From: Triops longicaudatus
Taxonomy: Eukaryota > Arthropoda > Branchiopoda > Notostraca > Triopsidae
NCBI GenBank assembly: GCA_022885665.1
Contig: JAGQDJ010000088.1
Coordinates: forward strand, 1-64,000
DNA length: 64,000 nt
Direction of reading: 5' to 3'
Shown: piece by piece, positions 55,101 through 64,000 of the stretch
How positions within the stretch are numbered: the stretch's first letter is position 1
Layout: every line of letters begins with the position of its first letter
Program-made: the position numbers and the translations under genes
Notes under the pieces: generated by a model
Database searches by the model: none
What the model saw: only the letters and a program-made list of their open reading frames with translations
Told to the model about the DNA's origin: nothing

Positions 55101-58100
55101 TGTGTTTCCGAAATACAGCTTTTTCCTGAATTAGAAAACAACACACCACAGATGTTTTACGTCCCCGCACTCGATAACCCATCACGCTATCATCATCCAC
55201 AAGTTTCACGTGCCCTGATTGTGTCCAGTTTCCGAGAAAGTAGGATAAGAATCGAAAAACTGGATATTTTCGCTACTAAACGAGGGTAAACAGAGATAAT
55301 GGGTGACTGAGGATTCATCATTGCGCAATCTGATCACGAACCGTGAGGAATTTTATAAAAATAAATATAAAAAATATAGAAATAAGATATTAAAAAATAA
55401 GTTTTGTTTCTTCTGGAAACAAAAGACTCATTGTTGTGTAACAATGGAATCCGAATGATGAAGCATAGAAAAAGACCAACCAAAAATCTTGCCATTACGA
55501 TAATTGACCCCGCGGGTGTTGCTTTCCGCACGGATGCGGCACAGTTTCATCGTTGCGCAGCAATGAAATTCGGATAATTAAATATACGCCATTTTGCACA
55601 TAAGTACCACAACCTTCCAAAGTTAGACAAAAAACGCCCCTTGTTTCCGTTCGAATGAAGCCGGTAAATAAGATTCATTGTTACTGCCGAAGACTCACTG
55701 CTGCGCAACAACGAAATCCGGCTCGGAAACGACATAAATCTCTAAAGCGCTAGTGAGTTTATAGATTCAAATTAAAGCCAACGAAACCATGGACTCTGAA
55801 ATTCCATATCGTCATATTCAAGTAATCCTTACAACCAAACGTAAAAAATAGAAGTCCTGAAAATCCTGAAATCCAAATCCTAAAAAAAATCTTGAAAATC
55901 CTAAGAAATCGATCTCTAAAATTCTAAAAAATACAATAAATTAATACAAAATCTAAAAAAGCCCCAAAAATCCTTAAATTTATAACTTCGCAAAAACTAT
56001 AAATTTAAAAATACAAGAATTCGTTATTCTGAAACAAATTTCGTGAAACAGAATAGAATTTAAGCGTCAGAAACTTCCTGTTTACATTCCGAGTCATCGC
56101 TAATCGAAATCCTTTCAATCACTTCCCAATCTCTACAAACGTTAACCATTAAAATTGGTTGTTTGCGAAAAATATATTTGTCTGACATTAGTCCAAAGTC
56201 AAAGTCCGGGGCTACGGAATTGTTGAAGCGCGATGGCAGTGACTTGTTATGTCGGCATCGGCACGGAGTCCTTTCTAAAGCTTTTCAGGTGTGGGTTATT
56301 GGCAGAAGAGCGAAGAACGGGCGAGAATTCGAAGCCCGAGAGGCCAGAGACAGCCTGAGAGAGCTTTCTATGGAAAAAGGTTCCTCAAAGATCCAAAGAA
56401 TTCACATTCTTGAGCTTCTCTCTTTCTGCTTATATGCTTTTGATGGCTTCCTCCTAAAACCTTCTCCTCATCAAAATATGTATGTGTGCGGTATGAGTCG
56501 GGGGCAGGGGGGTTGAGGTGGGCTAAGGCTTAAAGGTTCACCCAGACTGCTATTGTCTTGGTGTCACCCTCCTGGTGTTTGGCAATGGCAATAGATCGGT
56601 TCCTTCGAGTTCTTGGCTTTTATCTTCCTGAATGTAACTCCCAAAAACTATGAAGCAATGCTTGCTCTTTGAAATCGCAGGAACAAGACACTTTCTAGCC
56701 AATCAAAGCACTTCTCCCTTGCTCGTTTCACCTTCCTCGTCCTTCTTCTATTGGAAGCTTAACAAGCTCTGCCTTATACTTAAAATGTGAATGCTATGCA
56801 ATGACATTAGAAACCTTCTCAAAGGGGGGTACGGGAGGGTTAAGGGGGCCAAATGTGCCTTGCATTCCCATGATCGTTGATCACGAAGTGATCTCATAGC
56901 CCACAAAGCAGGCTTTGATAAACGTGTCAAGCGATTCTTGAACTCAAGCTTATAACTCCCGAGACAAAAGCCACAACGTGTGTTTCCCGAACATTGATTG
57001 ACGATCGGAAATGTAAAGGCAATGCAGACCAAGGTGGTCAATAGCCACCTCAAATGCTTCACCCCGGGTCACATGCAAAAAGTACCGCGAAAGCAGCCGA
57101 AATTTCGCCAAATTCTTTGTTCTGTCATCCTGCAAGTTGGTTGACCTTTTTCGGGAACTATTTTAATGGCTGAGCTCAAGAATGTTCCGCCAAAAACCTT
57201 GGCGGCCCAGGTGTGAGGTACTCTGGCTTAGCAACGTGCTTAATTGTCACACAGATGAGAGACAAGAACTCGAAAGGCTCTGGAAAGTTTGGATTATTAA
57301 TTTTTACCTGCTTTCAAAGCTTTAAAATACCCCAACCTCCTCCAGAATTAGTAAAAAAAAATTTTAAGGAACAAAACTGGAATATTTACACGCACTAATT
57401 TTTCAAGCTTTTTTTAGTGCTTTCAAAGAAATCTTCTTTTCGAAATTTTAAAAAATTTCCAAAACATTTTCTAGCTAATTTGCAACAGGCGTTTATTTAC
57501 TTTCATTTCGTTTATTTATTTACCTTGTTTATTTACTTTCAACGGCGTGGCTCATTGCGAATTTTAGGAATTTGTGTAGCCATTTTCAGCTTATTGCATC
57601 TTTTAAGGGGAAAAGTAGGTTATGGGTAACATTCGAAAGAGCTGAAAGCTTTCTATCACGACTGCGCAAGCAGCCACAAGCACACGTTGATTAATAAGAG
57701 GTGTTTTTGGCGAATGAGGATAAATCGTGAGGTACTGGCCTTCGTGGCGGAAATGGGCTTTCGTGCTTGTAATTATTCGACCAGGGAACTTGTCTTTATT
57801 GTCGTAACCCCCCACACAAGGATTGGAAGAGTTTTCGGGACACTTTCAAGGGAAAATTATCCCTTACAAAACCAAGTTTCTGGAGGTCTCTGATGTGCCC
57901 TAACGGGTCTCGGAATTGTCCTCAGACTTGAAATAATTGTCACTACTACCTTCCTTTATCTTTCATCTAGCTTTGTGGCTCTTTGCCGCCAGGTAATGAT
58001 GCATAATTTCAGTTAGAGATTGATTTTAGGATTGTCAATTATTTTTTATTTTATTTTTTTACAAATTTTCAAAAGTTTTTTTTTTCTAGCTGTAGCTCAA

Positions 58101-61100
58101 CGTCTACAACAATGTCTTCTTTCCATTAAGGTTTTTCGGTAAGGGAGAGAGACAAGGGGTGAAAAGGGTGAGAAATGTGTCTTTTGTTCCAAAGCCATCC
58201 AATTTACGACAATAAAGGCTGGCAGCCATGAACGAAATTTGTGGCTGCTTCTTAACAGAGACGAAAACACTTTTCTTGAAGGAAAGAAGTTCGTAAGGTT
58301 GTTAGGAGTTTAAAAAAGGAACTGCGTCATGCTTACGTCACGTTTGACTCCCTTCACACATTCAACATTGTCTTTTCTAGCAAATTAGAGCCCCCAAACT
58401 TGTTGAGACTCTCATTTTTTTCTAATCAATTTAAGCTGACAACGCGTTGGGCACGCAATTGGCACTGAAAGTGACAGAAATTACGATAATTCAATATCTC
58501 ACAGGCCTGAAAGTACCTTTCACGAAAGCACTCTTCGCTAATAATTCACAAGGAATATTTTCTCAAATTTATTTTCATTTATTTTCTTTTCGAAACCACC
58601 GCAAAGTCTATTAACGGCACTCCTTTATTTTCGATCTATTTACTTTATTTTCAAATATTTATGGGTGACCCTTTAAAAGTATTTGTTATTTTTCCTAAGT
58701 AGCTATCGACATTTTATAATTATTTTTGTACATTTGCTGGTCACACCTTGCAAGTGATCAACGCTGACGGAAAAGATCTGCAAATTTCCGTTTCAACGAG
58801 GTCAGTCGTGAGGTGAACGTAAACAGGCCCATTAAAAGTGACTTGGACAAGAAGTGGAGGACTTGTCTATACAGTACCACGGACCCTGCAACCCTCCAAC
58901 CCTAACAATGGCGATAAATACTATAACACACAAGTCTTGACGCAAAAGCGAAGGACTCGGAACACCTCCAACCATCTTTCAAGATTAATGGTTCCCCGAG
59001 CTCTTCCTCGCATTATGCTGCTACCCTTGCCCAGAAGGAGAGAAGCGTGAAACAGCTGCAGACAAGCAGTTTCCTCCTTTATTATTTTCGTTTCGCGATA
59101 ATCATTAGAAAGCAGCTACTGCTGAAACTCTCGTGAGCTTCGTTCACACTAAACCCAATTAGAAACACAATCCTCGTCAACCGTTTCTCATATTTCTTTC
59201 ATTTTTTTTTTACAAATTCTACACGGTGGCTGTCACCGTAGGCGTGGCTTGGGCTTAAAGGTAAGGCTTAAGGAGGAGCTTGACTTCCTGGGCGGCGCTT
59301 GACTTACAGTAGGCGGTGTTGACAAGAAAACAATTTTTTACGTAATTTCATGCGAATTTTAAGGTAAATTGTCGCGCTTTCTTTACGAACTATTTGAACT
59401 AAAATCATACAGAAATTACATTAATTTTCGGAATTATTATACGAAATTACAGGACTGCAGGAGGAATAGGAATTATGATAACTTTGGGTTAAGTATTAAA
59501 TATTCGACAATGATTGTATTTATATTTGGCGTTAGGAGTCTTGGCCTAATGTTAGTTTACGTGGAATTCGGTTCGTGTTTCATACTCGGGATCGGCTTGC
59601 TATAAGTCAGTCGTTTTATTTAGCTCGTTTGGTAGAAATGAACTGGGTTTTTGGAATATGGATGAAGCCAAGACCCTCAGCGGGACGCAAATGAAAAAGA
59701 ACGCGTGATCGATGCATACATAAGCTGAGTGCCGCGCCCCCTCCGGAGTTTGCCTCCATACTTTTCGCTTTGCTCCAACTTGGAGACTGGATTACCCATG
59801 CAAAAGTATTTTTCAACGTCTCCTTACACCCTTACCAATTACATTACATGTTCGTTTTCTCTTCAGTCCGTTCTTAATCTTGTTTTACAGTTAGCTGTTT
59901 CATTAATTCCCCGCCTTAACAGTGTCACATCTTTCTAACAATTTTTCAGCCCTAGAAATCATTCGACTTCATAAGATTCTGACAACAGCGGATGAAAAAG
60001 TCTCAAATATGGGAATTTCCAACAAAGACAATTTCGACCTTTGGAAGTTTCTTGGAACTACCAAGTGGATTTTAATTACCTGCCTGGGAAATTATGACTG
60101 GAAGGGACGGCTTTTCGTCACTGTACTCTTTCATCAAGTGCTTTTGTCCTTTCGAGGTACCTGTAAGCTTCTCGAAGAAAAACCGAGTCCTCGGCAAAAA
60201 AGAAAGAAAAAAATGCCACCCAAAAAATAAGAGACTGGAAGTTCAAGAAAGTTGGTGTCTTTGGTAGGAAGTATCGCGTGACGTAAAGCTCGTTAGAACA
60301 TGTTTTATTCCAGGTTACTAACGAAGGTGGCTACGTCGTAATTATTCCTTGCCTCTAATACCCTTAAGCGAAAGGGACAAGGGCATTTTAGACGACTATC
60401 ATATGCATTACGACTTCTGAGAAAGAACTAAAGGTGGTGAGAAACGAAAGAAACCTCAAAAATGCTCAACTTGAAATTCATTGTGTCAAACTTTCTGAAA
60501 CGTTTCGGGACTTAATGAAGTCTTGGAGACTAAAAATTGATTTTCTCAGTGAGCGAGGTTAAAAATTCACGAGACTCTTAACAAAGACAAAACAATTTTT
60601 TTTTGTCGCGTTTCAATGTATTTTTGATTGCCTTTAAGATAACTGTGTCGGAGCTGAACAAATGGTTCGGAAGAATGCCACTGGCCCCACAAAGGACACA
60701 GCAGAAGAAAATAGACAGAAGGTGCGGAACGTCGTCTTTGAACTGCAATTAACGCGGGCGAGTCGCTCTTTGACTAGCAAAACAAATCATTTCGCCACTG
60801 GCTGTTGCACCCACAAAAAAAGCAAATAACCAACAAAGAGAGAATCGTATTCTCCCGATGTCGTTTGTTGTCTTGGCAATGCTGCTCATTGTCTTCCTTT
60901 CACTTTGAACTCTTTCGCCGCGCGGGGAAATTTGTAATTACGGCGTCCTTAATCTTACTGATTTTATTTTTTTTAACTGATGCTCAACAATAATACATAC
61001 ACACATCGGCAGTCTTATAAGTTAGTAGCAAAATTTCCTATTTTTTTGCTTTTGTGTATTTTCAGATATTCCTGTAATTTCCCACATTTTTCTGATTTCT

Positions 61101-64000
61101 TAGTATTTTTATAGCAGTTTTTTTAAATACATAATTTTATATACCTTCGAAATTCCTCGCTATGCTAATCGACTTTCCTAAGTACAATACATCAGATACC
61201 ACTACTTGGATTAAACTAATAAAAGAAAGAAACCAGTTATGAGGAAAAAAACTATTTTTTTTGTTCAATGCTTGAGGGAGACTCGAATCTTGTTGGCTTG
61301 TGAGCTTATTGAGTATAGAAGCTTTTTAATGACGGCAACAATGTCTGTTCCTCAAGTCGTAAATTTCGTGTCGTGCTGAATGGAGGCGAACGCACGTCTG
61401 ACAATCCTGAGCTCCTTAAATTCCTCCTCCCTTGTTTCCCCATTCACCCACGCAATTAAAACTCGTTCCATGCGTGGAATTTTCAACGCGAAAAAAAGAA
61501 GTTCGAAAGTATGAAATTAAAAGTACCCTGCAAGTCCTAACCATTTCGTTCGACATTTTTGTATTTTTTCAATTTTAATAATGGTATACATTATTGTGAC
61601 ACATTAAAAACGAACGCAAGATAAGACAGTAGAATGCGAAAAATGGCAACAAAGAAAATCAAGAGCGTCTGAACTTACCGGGATACGATCCAAGCGCACC
61701 AGGAAAGCTCATTCCATAAAGCTGTTGCAGGAACAGCGTTTCCATCGACGTCTCGTTCACATTGTTGGTCATATTCTCATTCGACTCGGTTTTGATTGCT
61801 GGTGACGCACTCTGGTGGCCGGTGGGATTGGCCGGCGACGTTAAGGTGGACTCATGTTCACGGGGAGTAGCACTGCGTGCTCCGGCACTGGACAACGGCG
61901 TGGGTTCGACGTGTTCGGTCTTGCCCGCCGTTGTTAGGACATGCTGCTGTTGCCCGGCTTTCACACTCTCTTCTTTGATGTGTATCACTTCCACCAAATG
62001 TTGTTTCACCCGTTCGATGTGTTCATGGGTGAAAATATGGTCTTGTACTGCGTACTTGTACGAGTACTTGAAATCACAATACTGGCAAAACTCCGGTTGC
62101 CTCGACGGCAAGTCGATCTCTACGCCCAACGCTTTCTGTAGCGTCAGTTTGCCTTTCTTCTCTTTGGCGCGCGCGTTCTGAAACCAAACTTGCACCACGC
62201 GTTTCGGGAGACCGATTTCGCGCCCTAAGGCTTCGCATTCCGCCATGGTCGGTGTTTTGTACTCACTAAAGAGCGATTTCATCACCCGGACCTGGATGGC
62301 ACTCATCTGGGTGCGAAAACGCTTATTGGGGGTTAGACTGCAGCCGGAGACCGGTCGGTTGTTCGAAGCGCTCGGGGACGCGGGATTACTCTCAGCCTCG
62401 TCCATAAAGTAGGTGTACTCGGAAAAAGTATCGGAACGATCGTGGTGATCTTCCATCAGATGGAACGGACGGTCATCAGTAGCTTTGCTGAGGTCTAACG
62501 GAAGCTCTCCTGGAGCTCCGCCCCCCCATGAAGGGCCTTCTGCTGAGCGTTGGTTTTCAGACACTATTTCTCGCTTGACGCTCAAATCTTCAACCGAACC
62601 GCTTAAGCTTGAGGGACCTTGTTGCTGGGCAGCTTGTAGCGTCGCAGCTGTGGCAGCCAAGTAGTCAGTGGCGTAACGCTTCAGGCTGTCCTCGTTGCCA
62701 GGGAAGCCGTGGTGGTAGAGTGAGGACAGCATGGACAACGACGGATGGAAGGACGACGCTAAGCGTTTGGCCAGCGTGTCTGCGTCAGGGGTCAGGTTGG
62801 CTAGTGAAAGGTTAGGTAAAGGGGGCGTGATGGTACTCGCCGAAGGTGTGCTAGTATTAATGGGTGTGCTGGTATTATTGGGTGTACTAGGTACAGGTTC
62901 TTCATCAGGAATGGCGTCGATATTGATCTCACCCTTGGCGCACTGGTCTGCGTGCCGTGTGATTAAATGCGATTCTAGGGCTGATTTGACTTTAAAGAGG
63001 GCGGGGCAAAAGGGACACCTTTTGTTGATCACTTGGGCATGAGCTCGGAACTGACCTTTGCGTTCGCGGGCGCGCGTGTTCTGGAACCAAACTTGGACCA
63101 CGCGCTTTTTCAAGCCCACTTCGCGGGAGATGGTCTCCAACATTTTGCGACTCGGGTTACTCTCGATTTGGTACTGTTGGTACAAAAAGTCCAGTTGCTC
63201 AGGTAAAATGGTCGTACGGAGCCGCTTGTCTCGCTGATGTTCGCCGTTACCACTACGGTCACCGACTCCGTCTCCATCTTCGCTGGATTTACGCTTGATT
63301 CCCAGGCCAGATTGGCCTACCTGGACTAACGCGCTGAGCTCCGACGCGAGGGTCGCGTTGCTGGCCGCACCGGCCGCTAGCGCTTGCTGCTGGAGGAGAG
63401 CGAAGGGGGAATCGGGCAAGAAATTGGCAAAAAGGTCCGGGTTCATTAAATGAACCAACTGGTGCTCACGCCAGAGCTCAAAGCGCGAGAAGGACAAACC
63501 ACATTGGTCGCACTGAAAAGTGGACGAGGAGGAAGAGGCTTCAGCAGAGGGCGTGGCATTGGCACTACTACGATCCGGGTCGGCTGTGCTAGCCCGGGAC
63601 TGGCTCGCTTCACTTTTGACAGTCAGTGCAGGGGTATCAAGACGCCTTGGGGGCATTTCAGTGCTACTCTTCAACTGAGACTGGCTCGTCTCAGTTTTGA
63701 CAGTCAGTCCAGGGGTATCAAGGCGCCTTGGGAGCAATTCAGTGCTACTCTTCAACGGAGTGCTGGTTATCGCCGGTGTCCATTGGGATTGGGACGTGGG
63801 AGGGTTGGAATGCAGGTTATGGTGCGGTGGCAGGGCCACTTTACCACTCAAGTCGGCAGCACTGTATGCTATGTTAGCGTTAGTCACGCTGGCATTGTTG
63901 GAGTCGGCCACTGAGCTGGAATTGCTGTTGTCCTCCGAGGAGGAAAAGCAGGCTGCGGCTTGGGCAGCCGCAGCCTGTGCGACCGCTGAACGCTTAGCGT
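35989..64000 (-). CDS. zfh2: zfh2/ZFHX zinc-finger homeobox transcription factor, 3' portion (partial)
   Basis: Two exons are visible: 64000-61679 (continuing beyond the window) and 36728-35989. They join in phase across a 24.95-kb intron and encode about 1019 residues plus stop. ZFHX proteins are large nuclear DNA-binding factors that act mainly in neuronal and muscle development (family knowledge). In order the part seen has a C2H2 finger, a homeodomain, a C2H2 finger, a PLDLS motif, a second homeodomain, a C2H2 finger, and, in the last exon, a C2HC and a C2H2 finger. This matches the 3' part of animal ZFHX3/ZFHX4 and insect zfh-2. N-terminal fingers and any earlier homeodomains would lie beyond position 64000. 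Identity as a ZFHX orthologue is firm; whether an extra exon lies in the large intron cannot be excluded, though the phases fit without one. Confidence 0.93.
40071..40112. repeat. TAA microsatellite
   Basis: About 14 AAT/TAA units in a row, preceded by a slightly interrupted A-rich stretch. It is simple sequence. Confidence 0.95.
48382..48560. repeat. AT-rich direct repeat, period about 107 bp
   Basis: A block beginning G(C/T)TCGTTATTTT and running through TTTATTTTAGTTTCTTTTTA to CTTTATTTTTTATTATTTT occurs at 48383 and again at 48490, nearly identical. The ATTTATTTTTCTTTATTTTT part is itself present a third time between them. This is a local tandem duplication of low-complexity sequence. Confidence 0.85.
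48611..48777. mobile_element. TA-flanked MITE-like element, 167 bp
   Basis: The left end reads CAATCAAATCTCGCTATAAT and the right end in reverse complement reads CAGTTGAATCCCGTTACTGC. TA flanks both ends (48609-48610 and 48778-48779). Length is almost identical to the element at 16394-16559 and the termini are related (consensus CAGTNGAATCTCGTTATAA). No coding capacity. It is probably a second, more diverged copy of the same pogo/Tigger-type MITE family. Confidence 0.6.
49177..49239 (-). repeat. tRNA-like A/B box pair
   Basis: On the minus strand, TGGTTAGCGTGCC (49239-49227) resembles an A box and GGGTTCGTGGT (49187-49177) resembles a B box, about 52 nt apart. The flanking arms do not form a clear cloverleaf, so a decayed tRNA-derived SINE is more likely than a tRNA gene. 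Confidence 0.3.
52362..52383. repeat. Small CACCC-type hairpin
   Basis: TCACCCCCT and AGAGGGTGA form an inverted repeat with one mismatch around a 4-base AAAA loop. The CACCCTC arm type recurs elsewhere in the window in single copy. Confidence 0.5.
55425..55726. repeat. Three spaced palindromic repeats
   Basis: Related blocks at about 55425-55462, 55544-55580 and 55692-55726 share a palindromic core close to TTGTTGCGCAACAA followed by TGAAATCCGGAT-type sequence; a partial fourth core (CATTGCGCAAT) lies near 55319. Spacing is about 119 and 148 bp. Between them lie other small hairpins, such as CCGCACGGATGCGG near 55526-55539. They may be remnants of a tandem array of a palindromic element; no coding is visible. 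Confidence 0.6.
61679..64000 (-). CDS. zfh2: zfh2 homeodomain exon (5' end outside window)
   Basis: The exon is open to the window edge (773 complete codons) and ends with LYGMSFPGALGSYP and donor GTAAGT at 61678. Features by position: C2H2 finger FQCDQCGLSFSRFELWREHQ at about 63518-63450; homeodomain A at 63230-63051 (WFQN, Asn51, KRVVQVWFQNTRARERKG); C2H2 finger with KRCPFCPALF just after it (about 63023-62952); homeodomain B at 62327-62148 (KRFRTQMS start, WFQNARAKEKKG end); finger FCQYCDF to HEH at about 62090-62019. Linkers are rich in Ser, Thr, Pro and Ala, and contain PLDLS (62501-62487), several psi-K-x-E sequences (VKTE, VKSE, VKRE, IKEE, IKTE) and an 81-bp duplication. Poly-Ala/Gln lies near 63980-63940. 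In vertebrate ZFHX3 the same domains are followed by an LQPMYGM stretch, comparable with LQQLYGM here. Confidence 0.94.
63594..63755 (-). repeat. 81-bp in-frame tandem duplication inside zfh2 exon
   Basis: Two consecutive 27-residue units (codons from 63755 and 63674), each starting LKSSTE and containing RRLDTP, LTVK and SQS. They differ at only 5 positions, for example PRRLDTPGLTVKTETSQSQ against PRRLDTPALTVKSEASQSR. Each unit carries a psi-K-x-E sequence (VKTE, VKSE), the SUMO-attachment consensus. The similarity at DNA level is high, so the duplication is recent compared with the rest of the linker. It lies upstream of the first visible zinc finger in a disordered Ser/Thr/Pro-rich region. 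Confidence 0.9.

Larger units (their letters stand above)
36729..61678 (-). other. zfh2 last intron (25 kb)
   Basis: The intron has donor GTAAGT (61678) and acceptor TTTATTATAG (36729). It contains a TAA microsatellite (40071-40112), a tandem AT-rich repeat (48382-48560), a MITE-like element (48611-48777), a tRNA-like stretch (49177-49239), palindromic repeats (55425-55726) and a small hairpin (52362-52383). Recurrent CACCCTC or complementary GAGGGTG motifs occur, and an AT palindrome lies near 43180-43225. Open frames of 100-156 codons (for example 51842-52312 and 56163-56516, both +) show no domain, and their composition follows the background. Other parts, including 36840-40000, 40700-48300, 49300-55300 and 55800-61600, hold nothing I can name. 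No nested gene is supported. Confidence 0.78.

Noticed and set aside
56163..56516. 117-codon charged open frame on the plus strand
   Set aside because: Better composition than most, but no known motif, no evident splice sites or poly(A) signal, and it lies in an intron on the opposite strand; not enough to call a nested gene.
61762..63914. Several open frames on the plus strand opposite the zfh2 exon
   Set aside because: They are antisense shadows of the GC-richer coding exon.

Overview
The window is nuclear DNA from a eukaryote, most likely an invertebrate animal. It is AT-rich, full of homopolymer and A-rich tracts, and holds very little coding sequence: exons with canonical GT/AG borders, separated by introns of up to about 25 kb. 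The homeodomain and METTL9 exons resemble, from memory, arthropod-type orthologues at least as much as vertebrate ones. No single sequence feature fixes the phylum, so the organism call stays at 'bilaterian invertebrate, possibly arthropod'. There is no bacterial gene organisation, operon, CRISPR array or phage signal.

Two genes can be supported, both on the minus strand. (1) Positions 28080 down to 1869 hold a complete five-exon METTL9 gene (SAM-dependent protein-histidine N-methyltransferase). Its spliced CDS of 1059 nt (352 aa) joins in frame across all four introns; intron 2 is 19.3 kb. (2) Positions 64000 down to 35989 hold the 3' part of a zfh2/ZFHX gene (zinc-finger homeobox transcription factor). 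A long exon (64000-61679, open at the window edge) carries two homeodomains and three zinc fingers. A 25-kb intron follows, then the terminal exon (36728-35989) with the two C-terminal zinc fingers. The two genes are tandem, separated by about 7.9 kb (28081-35988). They look like independent genes; no functional link is visible.

The introns and intergenic DNA carry repeats. One dispersed family has internal units of about 220 bp and a shared 3' flank (7186-7412, 10685-11148, 18080-18960). A second is a TA-flanked MITE-like family, with copies of 166 and 167 bp at 16394-16559 and 48611-48777 and relatives at 23383-23862. There are also tRNA-like sequences, microsatellites, a 146-base A run containing one N, and a cluster of spaced palindromes at 55425-55726. 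Possible regulatory clusters include nuclear-receptor half-sites at 15369-15415, NK-like sites near 13200-13281, and homeodomain/TCF-type sites near 32865-33000. The other open frames are short, low-complexity or antisense to the exons, and I do not regard them as genes.

The most notable observations are a decayed 60-nt copy of the end of METTL9 exon 1, still with its splice donor; an in-frame 81-bp duplication and a PLDLS (CtBP-type) motif in the zfh2 protein; and the repeat family with internal tandem units. I did not find a convincing new multi-gene system.
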